Assembly: GCF_004362865.1 (NCBI RefSeq)
Contig: NZ_SNYI01000002.1
Location: forward strand, 958,099 to 1,022,098
DNA: 64,000 nucleotides
Source: Zeaxanthinibacter enoshimensis
GTDB lineage: Bacteria > Bacteroidota > Bacteroidia > Flavobacteriales > Flavobacteriaceae
Direction: 5' to 3'
Shown here: piece by piece, positions 8,333-16,637 of the stretch
Position numbering within the stretch: the first letter of the stretch is position 1
How the letters are laid out: each line of letters begins with the position of its first letter
The notes under the pieces: model-generated
Database searches by the model: none
Seen by the model: the letters and a program-made list of their open reading frames with translations, nothing else
What the model was told of the DNA's origin: nothing
Position numbers and translations under genes: made by a program

Positions 8333-9184
8333 TCAGGGAATCCAGTTATCTTTTCCAAAGTTCGGTTTGCGTTTTTCCAAAAAGGCATCCCGGCCTTCTT
8401 TGGCCTCATCCGTCATATAAGCAAGACGTGTGGCCTCCCCGGCAAATACCTGTTGCCCCACCATCCCGTCATCCGTCAGGTTCATGGCAAACTTCAGCAT
8501 TTTAATAGAGGTGGGGGATTTTTCCAGGATTTCCCTAGCCCATTGGTAAGCGGTATCCTCTAGTTCAGCATGGGGAATTACGGCATTTACCATCCCCATT
8601 TCCCAGGCTTCCTTTGCACTGTAATTGCGTCCCAGGAAAAAGATCTCCCTGGCCTTTTTCTGGCCGACCATTTTAGCCAGGTAAGCAGATCCGTACCCTC
8701 CGTCAAAACTGGTTACATCTGCATCTGTCTGTTTAAATATAGCATGTTCTTCACTGGCAAGGGTGAGGTCACAAACCACGTGCAAGCTGTGCCCGCCCCC
8801 AACGGCCCAACCGGGAACAACAGCAATGACAACCTTGGGCATAAAGCGGATAAGTCGCTGTACCTCCAGGATATTCAGACGGTGGTAACCATCGGTTCCT
8901 ACGTAGCCTTTATGGCCCCTGGCTTTCTGGTCCCCTCCACTACAGAAGGAATACACGCCGTCTTTGGGTGAAGGACCCTCTGCTGATAGCAACACCACAC
9001 CTATACTCGTGTCTTCCTGGGCATCGTAAAAAGCATCATATAATTCCATCGTCGTCTGCGGGCGGAATGCATTCCTTACTTCTGGCCGGTTAAAGGCAAT
9101 CCGGGCTACACCCTCACATTTTTTATAGGTAATATCCTGGTATTCCTTAACGGTTGTCCAGTTTGCTTTCATCATTGTGATCAT
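8333..9184 (-). CDS. menB: 1,4-dihydroxy-2-naphthoyl-CoA synthase
   Basis: A crotonase-fold enzyme of up to 283 residues that closes the ring of o-succinylbenzoyl-CoA to form DHNA-CoA in menaquinone synthesis. Family marks are strong: ARIAFNRPEVRNAFRP near the start, the CoA/oxyanion segment FCSGGDQK, VVPGWAVGGGHSLH, the MenB-specific DADVTSFDGGYGSAYLA, and the C-terminal KRKPNFGKDNWIP, which identifies MenB rather than a fatty-acid enoyl-CoA hydratase. The more usual start may be the ATG at 9172 (MKANW). Menaquinone is the respiratory quinone of this group. No other men gene is in the window; the neighbours are a convergent ATP-grasp gene and a glycosyltransferase. Confidence 0.95.
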   Translation of the reverse strand: MITMMKANWTTVKEYQDITYKKCEGVARIAFNRPEVRNAFRPQTTMELYDAFYDAQEDTSIGVVLLSAEGPSPKDGVYSFCSGGDQKARGHKGYVGTDGYHRLNILEVQRLIRFMPKVVIAVVPGWAVGGGHSLHVVCDLTLASEEHAIFKQTDADVTSFDGGYGSAYLAKMVGQKKAREIFFLGRNYSAKEAWEMGMVNAVIPHAELEDTAYQWAREILEKSPTSIKMLKFAMNLTDDGMVGQQVFAGEATRLAYMTDEAKEGRDAFLEKRKPNFGKDNWIP

Positions 9185-9223
9185 TTTAATGAGGGTTAAA
9201 GATATGATACTTTTAGAACAAAC

Positions 9224-10468
9224 TTACTCCTGTTCCCTTTCCTGGTTTTTGTTCTTCGCCTCTATCCATTTGCTCATATACATGGTGGCACCCATGCTCT
9301 GGTGTCTCAATATATTCCCGAACAGGTTTTTAGCGCGCTGTTGCTCCATGGATCGACGGTTTGTCTCCACGGCATCCAGAAGACGCTGGCAAAGCAGCTC
9401 CTGATCGTAAATTTCGTGTAGCAGGGTATTCCCAGCATCCACGCTTTTACTCCAGAGAGCTTCATCGGTATACAGTTTTACGGCAGCATTAATAAAATCT
9501 GATGGATCATCAGTAATGATCCCATTCCACGGTAATCCGTTATGCATCCCTTCTGCTCCTACCCGGGTAGTGACGCTGGGAGTGCTTTCCTGCATGGACA
9601 ACAACAATTTTCCCTTTATTCCTGCACCGTATTGTAATGGCGCCAGCTGTACCCTGGCTTCTCCCATGGCGGCGGCTGCATCTTCTACCCAGCCCTCCAC
9701 ATTAAATCCCTGGGCAGGGCGGTGCAGTTGAAGTAATGCTTCAGGTAAATAAGCCCCGTAAATTCGCAGCGTTGCGTTGGGGAGCGATTTTTTCAGCCCG
9801 GGCCATATTTTTTGATACAGGTAATGTACCGCATCTACATTCGGGCGGTGTTTACCATTTCCAATACAGATAAAATCCTTCCTCGAATCAAAATCCTTCA
9901 AGTTCTTATCCCCTGTAATTTCTGTCATAAAGGGAATCAGCAGTAAGAGCGAAGGATCAATTTTTGCCTCCTTAAGCAACAGTGAGTATTCAAAGGAGGA
10001 AATGATCAAGGTGAGATCTGAACGCCAGATGCTTGCCAGTTCTCGCATGGTAAGATCTTGTTGCAACCACCTTTCCTTTGAAAAAGGTTTTTTTTCACGG
10101 TAAGCTTCTTCCCGGGCAAAACGCAATGAATGCAGGTCTTCGGTATCCAGGATCCGCAAAGCGTCTGGGGTGATATTCTGTACCCGCCAGCCAAATTGCT
10201 CTTCGGTATAAAAACGGTCAAAGAGTACTATATCAGGTTGCAGTTCTGCGAGGAAATGATCAAAGGAGGGATCATTCAGGTGTATGGTCCTGGTCTGAAC
10301 TCCCTCCGCTTCGAGGTCTGTGGTATATGAAGTCCGGGAGGCTGTGGTGGCAAAGATCTGCCGGTAACCTGCCTTCTTAAAACATCTGATCAACTGCATC
10401 ATCCTGCCTCCTGCTGCCGTGGTAGCCGGTTCCGGCCAGTTATACCCGATGATCAGAAGATTTTTCAT
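9224..10468 (-). CDS. Glycosyltransferase, GT-B fold (family 4-like)
   Basis: A 414-residue soluble protein with a GT-B architecture. The N-terminal half begins with LIIGYNWPEPATTAAGGRM, the usual acceptor-side glycine loop; a linker follows, and the C-terminal nucleotide-sugar domain contains IGNGKHRPNVDAVHYL, ATLRIYGAYLPEAL and the segment APLQYGAGIKGKLLLSMQ, matching the EX7E-region loop of group 1 glycosyltransferases, although the second Glu site reads as STPSVTT. It probably adds a sugar to a surface glycan. The tail from about residue 370 is charged and may be disordered. It is read in the same direction as menB, with 39 bp between them, but functionally unrelated. Confidence 0.75.
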   Translation of the reverse strand: MKNLLIIGYNWPEPATTAAGGRMMQLIRCFKKAGYRQIFATTASRTSYTTDLEAEGVQTRTIHLNDPSFDHFLAELQPDIVLFDRFYTEEQFGWRVQNITPDALRILDTEDLHSLRFAREEAYREKKPFSKERWLQQDLTMRELASIWRSDLTLIISSFEYSLLLKEAKIDPSLLLLIPFMTEITGDKNLKDFDSRKDFICIGNGKHRPNVDAVHYLYQKIWPGLKKSLPNATLRIYGAYLPEALLQLHRPAQGFNVEGWVEDAAAAMGEARVQLAPLQYGAGIKGKLLLSMQESTPSVTTRVGAEGMHNGLPWNGIITDDPSDFINAAVKLYTDEALWSKSVDAGNTLLHEIYDQELLCQRLLDAVETNRRSMEQQRAKNLFGNILRHQSMGATMYMSKWIEAKNKNQEREQE

Positions 10469-10518
10469 AAGGAAAATTTGGGGTTGGATAACGCAGTCTT
10501 ATTCCGGGAACAGTACGC

Positions 10519-12087
10519 CTACATCCTCGCCGCGAATTTCTGTGATATGCTCAACCGGAGTTTACGTTCGTAATCTTCCTCCAGCCATTCTTTATAACTC
10601 TTGGTGTTGTTCATAATGCAGTACGAGTACTGTCTTACCCGGTAAGAGATCTCTTCCTTCAGTTCTTTGGCCAGTAAGCGGGCATCAAATACATCACTGC
10701 TGTTCTCCACACAAATCTGTGCATGCTGTTCAATAGACCGTTCCAGAACAGTTTTGGATTTTAATCCCTGAGCGAAGACTTTTTTATACTCTTCCTTGAC
10801 ATCGAACTCGATCGATTCTGATTTCGAGAATTTTTCCCTGAGTTCTTTGGGCATCTCGTATACAAATTCACGTTCTATGTCTTCGTCATTCTTGATGTTC
10901 TCAAGGAAGAAATCAGGGAAATGGAAGATCTCCTGCCAGTCGATCGGGGCATCCCAGCGTCCGAACCGGGCGATATTGTTCCCCAGGTCAACTACGGTGA
11001 ATTCTTTTTTATTTGGCAGCACCCGTGATCCCCGGCCTATCATCTGGAAATAAAGGGTAAGACTCCGTGTCGCACGGTTCAGGATAATGGTCTCTACCGT
11101 TGGTTCATCAAAACCGGTGGTAAGAATACTAACCGATGTCAGGATTGCATCCGGAGTTTTCGCAAACCACTCCAGTATATCTTTACGTTCAGAGGCAGTA
11201 TTCTTATTGTCCAGGTGCCTGATATTGTATCCGGCCTTTTTAAAGATCTCGTAAACGTAGCGGGAAGTACTGATCCCATTATTAAAGATAAGCGTCTTGG
11301 TGCCCTTGGCAATCTCTTCATAGGCTCCCAACAGTTTTCCCAGCATGTTCTGGTTCCCGTAGAGCTCGTCTGATGATTTGACGGTATAGTCCCCGCTAAC
11401 TCCCAATTTCAGGGATTTAAGACTGACATCGTAATTATACATGTTGGCCCGGGCAAGAAAATTCTTTTTGATCAGGGATTCGATGGATTCCCCAACGATC
11501 AGTTTCTTGTAATTGTCCTTCATCGGGAGTTTGATGTTGGAACTAAGGGGAGTTGCCGTGACTCCTAAAATGATCGATTTCTCAAAATATTTAAAGAGCT
11601 TCCGGAACGAATTATAATGAGCCTCATCTATGATCACCATTCCCACGTTGTTCAAAGAGATCATCCCATCCTGAAGACGATTATTCAGGGTCTCTACCAT
11701 AGCGACATAGCACATATGGTCATCGTCTGCTCCCAATTCTTTGACCTCGCTGTTGATCACCTTATTTTTCACTGAAAAGCCCCTGAGCATTCTCGAGGTT
11801 TGGGAGCTTAATTCTATTCTATGGGTCAGTACAACGACTTTCTTGCCGGTTTTCTGTATAAATCTCCTTGCGATCTCTGAAAATACCACGGTTTTACCTC
11901 CTCCCGTCGGCAGCTGGTACAACAGGTTAACGTTATCCGGCGCCTCCTCCAGGTAATCAAAAATGGCATTCAGATCGTCTGCCTGGTAATCGTAAAGTGT
12001 TTTTTCTATGTTTCGGGTCTGCAGGTTCAAATCGAGATTTGGATTAAGGTTTGAGGTCAGATGCCCTGATAAATACGGCAACATCAA
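10519..12087 (-). CDS. Superfamily 2 DEAD/DEAH-box helicase
   Basis: A 522-residue SF2 helicase. Motifs are in order: a Q-like start at YDYQADDL (about 33), Walker A LPTGGGKT (about 59-66), motif Ia VLTHRIEL, Walker B DEAH, motif III VTATPL, and in the second RecA domain motif V VSILTTGFDEP and motif VI QMIGRGSR. It resembles the RAD25/UvrB-like ResIII helicases that often act alone in DNA repair or restriction, but no nuclease or methylase is nearby. The C-terminal 120 residues match no domain that I know. The first 30 residues contain a low-complexity SNLNPNLDLNLQ segment, so the true start may be an internal codon closer to residue 30. Confidence 0.85.
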   Translation of the reverse strand: MMLPYLSGHLTSNLNPNLDLNLQTRNIEKTLYDYQADDLNAIFDYLEEAPDNVNLLYQLPTGGGKTVVFSEIARRFIQKTGKKVVVLTHRIELSSQTSRMLRGFSVKNKVINSEVKELGADDDHMCYVAMVETLNNRLQDGMISLNNVGMVIIDEAHYNSFRKLFKYFEKSIILGVTATPLSSNIKLPMKDNYKKLIVGESIESLIKKNFLARANMYNYDVSLKSLKLGVSGDYTVKSSDELYGNQNMLGKLLGAYEEIAKGTKTLIFNNGISTSRYVYEIFKKAGYNIRHLDNKNTASERKDILEWFAKTPDAILTSVSILTTGFDEPTVETIILNRATRSLTLYFQMIGRGSRVLPNKKEFTVVDLGNNIARFGRWDAPIDWQEIFHFPDFFLENIKNDEDIEREFVYEMPKELREKFSKSESIEFDVKEEYKKVFAQGLKSKTVLERSIEQHAQICVENSSDVFDARLLAKELKEEISYRVRQYSYCIMNNTKSYKEWLEEDYERKLRLSISQKFAARM

Positions 12088-12146
12088 TTTTGCAAAACTA
12101 GCAGTTTTTTAAGCTTAAAAGAAATTCTAAGGGTGAAAATGGTCCT

Positions 12147-13076
12147 TTAATATCCCCGGCTTAAGGAAACTTCAAAGCGCAGGGCCTGGCCTGCTTTAAG
12201 TCTGCGGTAATTCTCGAGTAGTAGAGAGGCCACAGAATCAACATCGGTGACGCTGGCCACATGAGGAGTAATCAAAATGTTCTCATTATCCCAGAAAGCG
12301 TGGTTGACCGGCAAGGGTTCCCGTTCAAAGACATCCAGGGAAGCCCCGGAAATCTGGCCGTTATCTATGGCCTGTAACAGGTCCTCTTCCTGCAGGTGCC
12401 CTCCCCTAGCCACATTGATCAGGTAGGTGCCCTGAGGAAGAGCATAAAATAGTTCTGTATTGAGGATGCCCTGGGTCTCGGGTGTTAAGGGGAGCAAACA
12501 GACTAAAACGGAGACCCCGCCGAGAAATTCCTGAAAACCTCCCGGTCCTTCATAGGTCGTAATCCCCGGCAGATCTTTTTTGGTCCTGGACCAGCCGCTT
12601 ACAGCGAATCCTAAGTCTTTGAGATCGTGGGCTACTGTTGCTCCCAAGGCTCCAAGCCCCATTATTCCCACCTTGGTCTCTTTAATCCTTCGGTAAGGTA
12701 AGGGTTGCCACCATCTCCTCCGATGATCCCCGTGATAGGTGTTCAGATTCTTGATATGTCCTAATACCAGGGACAACACAAATTCGGACATATCTTCTGC
12801 CAATAACGGATCCACAACCCTGCAAACGGCGACCTGCGGTGGCAAATCGGGATCATCGAGTATAAAATCAACTCCCGCGCCCATAGAGTTTACCAACTGC
12901 AGCCGGGGATAATTTTTCAGACTGCCCACCGGATGTTTCCAGACCAGGGCCATGATCACTTCTTCTTTCGGAAATTCATTCCCGTGTACGTAGATATTTA
13001 TACCTGGAGCCGCTTTGTGTAAACTTTCTCTCCATTCTTCTGATTTTCCATCCTGCCGGATGATCACTATTGCCAT
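12147..13076 (-). CDS. D-2-hydroxyacid dehydrogenase, GhrA-like glyoxylate/hydroxypyruvate reductase
   Basis: A 309-residue NAD(P)-dependent dehydrogenase. The cofactor loop is GLGALGATVA (about 140-149), and the catalytic triad is visible: Arg in INVARGG, Glu in DVFEREPLP, and His in ITPHVAS. The WSRTKKD after the second beta strand suggests NADPH preference. The short length and the WKHPVGSL and NSMGAGVD blocks match glyoxylate/hydroxypyruvate reductase A rather than phosphoglycerate dehydrogenase. It would reduce glyoxylate or hydroxypyruvate in the cytoplasm. It is read in the same direction as the DUF6155-like gene, 22 bp downstream of it, and may share its transcript. Confidence 0.85.
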   Translation of the reverse strand: MAIVIIRQDGKSEEWRESLHKAAPGINIYVHGNEFPKEEVIMALVWKHPVGSLKNYPRLQLVNSMGAGVDFILDDPDLPPQVAVCRVVDPLLAEDMSEFVLSLVLGHIKNLNTYHGDHRRRWWQPLPYRRIKETKVGIMGLGALGATVAHDLKDLGFAVSGWSRTKKDLPGITTYEGPGGFQEFLGGVSVLVCLLPLTPETQGILNTELFYALPQGTYLINVARGGHLQEEDLLQAIDNGQISGASLDVFEREPLPVNHAFWDNENILITPHVASVTDVDSVASLLLENYRRLKAGQALRFEVSLSRGY

Positions 13077-13098
13077 ATCGGTCTCAGGTTCTTTAATC

Positions 13099-13629
13099 TT
13101 AATTAGTCAGCCCGGTTTCTTCTTCGAGCAGGTCATAAACCCTGGTAAATTCACTTTCAAAAGGCCATGCCCGCTGCTGAACGGTTTCCAGGATTTTTTT
13201 AAGCCGTGTTTCAAATTCACCTTTCAGGTGATGGTAAGTAATAAACTGCACGGCTTCAGAATAGGATTTCCACATACTTTTATAGAATGCGTCAGCCAAG
13301 GGTCTTTTCTCCTCGTAAACCTGGGCGATCTCCAGGTTAAAGAGCATAACCTCGGCTACCCATTGAGGGTCCATCTCTAACTTCCTGAACTCTTTAATGT
13401 ACTTATGGGCCACAGAGCGTCTCGCCCTAGCCCTTTTCCTGCGGGTGGGGAAATACTCATAAGATATCTTTGTCTTGGCTTGTTGTACCAATGCCTCCTC
13501 TTTGGGATTAAATATAAAATCGTAATATTTTTTGACTTCCGGATATCGCTCGTATAAAGCGATGAGTTGCAGCTCCAATTCCTCTTTAGGCAACTCGGTC
13601 ACGTACTTTTTCAATGCGCGTTTACTCAT
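13099..13629 (-). CDS. DUF6155-like conserved protein
   Basis: A 176-residue soluble, highly charged, mostly helical protein starting MSKRALKKYVTELPKEELE. The block YYDFIFNPKEEALVQQAK and the following basic patch RRKRARARRSVAHKYIKEF match my memory of the DUF6155 family of Bacteroidetes, which has no known function. The Arg/Lys-rich patch could bind nucleic acid, but this is only composition. It is divergent from rpoD across a 189-bp region. Confidence 0.7.
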   Translation of the reverse strand: MSKRALKKYVTELPKEELELQLIALYERYPEVKKYYDFIFNPKEEALVQQAKTKISYEYFPTRRKRARARRSVAHKYIKEFRKLEMDPQWVAEVMLFNLEIAQVYEEKRPLADAFYKSMWKSYSEAVQFITYHHLKGEFETRLKKILETVQQRAWPFESEFTRVYDLLEEETGLTN

Positions 13630-13818
13630 GCCTCGAAGATAATGATATCAGGGCTATAATCTGATGAGGCTACTTTCAATATACCCCTGAGGGGATGCTT
13701 ATGTGCTCTATTTGCTAAACTTTTGATAAAATAAGGATTACAACCCCCTTGGTTTTGGAAAAGACAGAATAAAATGTTATAATGAAAGGATATAACCCTT
13801 AAACCCCTTTTTAGACAT

Positions 13819-14682
13819 ATGAGGCAACTAAAGATTATCAAGCAGGTAACTAACAGAGAATCCAAATCATTAGACAAATACCTGCAAGATATCAGTAAAA
13901 TAGATCTGATTACTGCTAATGAAGAAGTTGAGCTGGCCCAAAAAATAAGGGAAGGGGATCAAGCCGCACTCGAAAAACTCACCAACGCCAATTTACGATT
14001 CGTCGTCTCCGTGGCCAAACAATATCAAAACCAAGGATTAAAATTACCTGACCTTATCAATGAAGGGAATGTGGGCTTAGTTAAAGCCGCAAAGCGTTTT
14101 GATGAAACAAGGGGGTTTAAGTTTATTTCCTACGCAGTTTGGTGGATCCGTCAATCGATCCTTCAGGCCCTGGCAGAGCAGTCTAGGGTAGTCCGACTAC
14201 CACTGAACAAGATCGGGTCTATCAACAAGATCAAGAAGACATTTTCCTACCTGGAACAAGCCCATGAACGCCCGCCTTCCGCAGAAGAGATTGCGAAAGA
14301 ACTGGATATGAGCGTAAACGAGGTGAAGCAATCCATCAAAAACTCAGGAAGGCACGTTTCTATGGATGCCCCGTTAAAAGAAGGAGAAGACTCTAACTTA
14401 TACGATGTGATGCGCTCCGGCGAATCCCCGAAACCTGATAAATCCCTGATGCAGCAATCCCTGAACACCGAGATCAACCGCGCGCTGGACACTTTGTCTC
14501 CCCGCGAGGCGGATGTTGTTAAATTATATTACGGGATAGGTGACCAGCAATCCATGACCCTTGCTGAGATCGGGCAGACCTTTGACCTGACCCGTGAACG
14601 GGTACGACAAATACGGGAAAAAGCAATAAGGAAGCTCAGGCATAATTCCAGGAGCAAACTTCTGAAGAATTACCTTGGATAA
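13819..14682 (+). CDS. rpoD: Primary RNA polymerase sigma factor, Bacteroidetes type
   Basis: A 287-residue sigma-70 factor that lacks region 1.1, as usual for the primary sigma of Bacteroidetes. Region 1.2 is at residues 15-45, region 2 with the core-binding and -10 recognition segment at 65-135 ([20 protein letters not shown], then [10 protein letters not shown]), region 3 at about 140-200, and region 4 at 215-285 with the helix-turn-helix [20 protein letters not shown]. It directs transcription from the TTTG / TAnnTTTG promoters seen elsewhere in the window. The 189-bp upstream region holds an AT-rich element, TTTTGG 19 bp before TATAAT, about 25 bp before the start, a weak promoter candidate. 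A strong terminator follows 25 bp after the stop. Confidence 0.97.
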   Translation: MRQLKIIKQVTNRESKSLDKYLQDISKIDLITANEEVELAQKIREGDQAALEKLTNANLRFVVSVAKQYQNQGLKLPDLINEGNVGLVKAAKRFDETRGFKFISYAVWWIRQSILQALAEQSRVVRLPLNKIGSINKIKKTFSYLEQAHERPPSAEEIAKELDMSVNEVKQSIKNSGRHVSMDAPLKEGEDSNLYDVMRSGESPKPDKSLMQQSLNTEINRALDTLSPREADVVKLYYGIGDQQSMTLAEIGQTFDLTRERVRQIREKAIRKLRHNSRSKLLKNYLG

Positions 14683-14700
14683 AGGATAAAGATTTACAAT

Positions 14701-14730
14701 AAAAAAAGGGAGCTCTGCAGCTCCCTTTTT
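14701..14730 (+). terminator. Bidirectional terminator between rpoD and the microprotein pair
   Basis: GGGAGCT (14708-14714) pairs with AGCTCCC (14719-14725) over a 4-base loop. It is flanked by seven A and five T, so it can end both rpoD and the leftward microprotein transcript. Confidence 0.9.
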
Positions 14731-14756
14731 TATTTTACACTATACACTAAACACAA

Positions 14757-14858
14757 TTAAGAACAGTTAAGCCTGTTGATATTAAAATTCATCAGGATCT
14801 CATTGAGGTCTTCAATGAAATTCAGATATGCTGCTTGGTCTTGATGATCATTTGCCAT
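14757..14858 (-). CDS. Microprotein 2 of a tandem pair, 33 aa
   Basis: A 33-residue frame, ATG at 14858, stop at 14757-14759. Its middle part reads AAYLNFIEDLNEIL. The neighbouring 32-residue frame just upstream has EEYLIFLRELNEIL at the same place, so the two share the YLxFxxxLNEIL core and look like a duplication. It is acidic, with an amphipathic helix pattern and no membrane segment or Gly-Gly leader, and it has one Cys near the end. It lies directly before a terminator and downstream of a plausible promoter. I recognise no family; function is unknown. The similarity of two adjacent short frames is the main argument that they are real. Confidence 0.5.
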   Translation of the reverse strand: MANDHQDQAAYLNFIEDLNEILMNFNINRLNCS

Positions 14859-14886
14859 AATAAATAGGTTTTAGGGGTTAAACCGA

Positions 14887-14985
14887 TTACAGATAGTCCA
14901 ATTCGGCCAGTTCGTTTAAACTTAAAATTTCATTCAATTCTCGAAGGAAAATTAAATATTCCTCCCCGTAGGTATCATACAACAT
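14887..14985 (-). CDS. Microprotein 1 of a tandem pair, 32 aa
   Basis: A 32-residue frame, ATG at 14985, stop at 14887-14889, 28 bp upstream of its sister. It contains EEYLIFLRELNEIL followed by SLNELAELDYL. It is strongly acidic and leucine-rich, as expected for a short amphipathic helix that binds a partner protein. A promoter-like element lies about 50 bp before the start. No family is recognised. It could be a small regulator, or a precursor of a signalling peptide, but no processing or export gene is adjacent. Confidence 0.5.
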   Translation of the reverse strand: MLYDTYGEEYLIFLRELNEILSLNELAELDYL

Positions 14986-15032
14986 GGTAAGTGGGGTTTA
15001 AGTGGTTTGATTGGTGTCAAATTTGCTTACAG

Positions 15033-15063
15033 TAAACATATTTAATAATAGAATTTATCACAA
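15033..15063 (-). promoter_or_regulatory. Promoter with inverted repeat for the microprotein pair
   Basis: Read leftward, TTG (complement of 15061-15063) is followed after 20 bp by TATGTTTA (complement of 15033-15040), seven of eight positions of TAnnTTTG. The -33 part lies inside the inverted repeat CACAA-ctta-TTGTG at 15059-15072, which could be an operator. The start would be near 15027, about 40 bp before microprotein 1. Confidence 0.5.
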
Positions 15064-15125
15064 CTTATTGTGGTGTACCCGCTTTTTTTTGTGGTTAAAC
15101 CCTGCAATTAGCATGGTGAATCAAA

Positions 15126-16637
15126 TCAAAAATCGAAGAAATATTGTAATCCCCCGGATACGGCGTAGAAGAAATTTCCCGGATCAGCGGCGAATTCCTG
15201 CCGTAGCAAACCGAGGTTGGCCCTGTACATCGATGTTCTCCCCCCGGGCCGGAACTGGTGTTCTAACTGTAATTGTTGTGAACTCACGAATAATATGGTT
15301 TCTGATAACAATACATCATCTCTCCTCAGCTGTTTAAGGTCTGTATTATACCCTACCCCTGCCCTGATACCCCAGTAATCCTCTTTTGTGCGAGTATATT
15401 TCCTGGCCAGTAATGAACCGGAAAAGGATATCGGTTGCCCGGCTTGTGGTGTCAGGTAGGGCCGCAAGGAAATGTAATAGTTCCCTTTATACAGCCCGAT
15501 ACTGCCGGTGTAGACCAGAGCGTCTGTTTCTTTAAAATCGTAATACCTGGCTCCCAGCGATACTTCTATCCCCTTAGGAAGATTGGAAAATACCTCTGCC
15601 CCTGCCCGTTGTGCCGGGAAAATTGGTGAAGAAGAATAAGCATAAGCTAGATTTGCGTATGTTTTTGCCGAAAACCGGGGATAAATTTCCAGTTCGTACT
15701 GCAGCCCGTCTGTATTAAACCGATTACTGTACAAGAGCCTGGGGATGATCTTACCGTACGCGGTCTCTTTTACATACTCAACACTCCCGTAGAGCATCGG
15801 GTCAAATGCCTTGTCAAAGACATCCACCTGGTTAGACAGTATTATCCGGTTACTCCTGTTTATATTTTTTTTTTCCTGGGCCACCGTTATTTTATCTTCA
15901 TTCTCCCTGGCAGCTACAGGATCGATCAATTTTAAAAGGTGGGCCCTGAGTACCAGCAACTCCCTGTCTCCGGGCAGGTTTATAAGTGCCTTATTCGCTA
16001 AGCCGAGGGCAATGTTCAGGTTGCCTGCATCCATTTCATTATTGATAGCTCCTACCCAGGCCTGTTGATGAAGGGGATCTTCTGAAGTATAAGTATTGAA
16101 CCGGATACGAGCCTTGTCGTATTTTCCCTTCCAGCTCTGTTTTTTTGGTTGTAATGCAATGATATCATCAATGTTATCCTCTTTAATTCCCGGGGCCTGG
16201 GCCTCTTTTTGATTTTGCGCCAGCAGTACGGACCTCAGGCCGATAAGTTCTGGATCTGCGGGCAAAAATGAAAGTGCTTTATTGGTGAGTCCCAGGGCGA
16301 TGTGCAGGTTCCCGGCATACATCTCGTTCTTGATGGCTGCCACCCATGCTTCCTGGTTTTCCCTTTCCCCGGAGGTCATCCGGTTCAGATGTTTCCTCGC
16401 TTCCTCGTAATTTCCTTCCCAGCTGTAGGTTTTTGCCAGCAGGGTTTGACCATCAGAATGACCGGGATCATAAGCGAGTATAGTATTCAGTTTGCTCCTC
16501 GCGGCTTTATGCTGGCCATTAAAGGCCATTTGCCTGGCCTCAGAAAATAACAGCTCTGTTGCCTGGCCTTCCTGTCCGTAAGCCACTCCGAGCAATAACA
16601 GGAACAAAATAATGATATGGTTGGTAGATCCTTTCAT
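15126..16637 (-). CDS. TPR and YaiO-type outer-membrane beta-barrel protein
   Basis: A 503-residue exported protein. After a signal peptide (ending near AYGQ) come TPR-like helical repeats at about 25-130 and 165-240 (ARSKLNTILAYDPGHSD, EEARKHLNRM), then a barrel of about 230 residues with alternating strands such as KIIPRLLYSNRF and GIEVSLGARYY, ending in a C-terminal Phe typical of outer-membrane proteins. The barrel resembles the YaiO family; TPR plus barrel is the layout of exopolysaccharide export proteins such as PgaA or the BcsC end. It is the last gene of the operon and overlaps the preceding gene by 4 bp, so it is likely the outer-membrane exit for the polymer made by the glycosyltransferase. 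Confidence 0.8.
   Translation of the reverse strand: MKGSTNHIIILFLLLLGVAYGQEGQATELLFSEARQMAFNGQHKAARSKLNTILAYDPGHSDGQTLLAKTYSWEGNYEEARKHLNRMTSGERENQEAWVAAIKNEMYAGNLHIALGLTNKALSFLPADPELIGLRSVLLAQNQKEAQAPGIKEDNIDDIIALQPKKQSWKGKYDKARIRFNTYTSEDPLHQQAWVGAINNEMDAGNLNIALGLANKALINLPGDRELLVLRAHLLKLIDPVAARENEDKITVAQEKKNINRSNRIILSNQVDVFDKAFDPMLYGSVEYVKETAYGKIIPRLLYSNRFNTDGLQYELEIYPRFSAKTYANLAYAYSSSPIFPAQRAGAEVFSNLPKGIEVSLGARYYDFKETDALVYTGSIGLYKGNYYISLRPYLTPQAGQPISFSGSLLARKYTRTKEDYWGIRAGVGYNTDLKQLRRDDVLLSETILFVSSQQLQLEHQFRPGGRTSMYRANLGLLRQEFAADPGNFFYAVSGGLQYFFDF

Noticed and set aside
10519-12087. Part of a restriction-modification or defence island
   Set aside because: Only a lone SF2 helicase is present, with no nuclease, methylase or effector gene nearby.
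15001-15120. An 18-codon frame with several Lys upstream of the microprotein pair
   Set aside because: It shows no similarity to the pair and overlaps the promoter candidate; likely chance.
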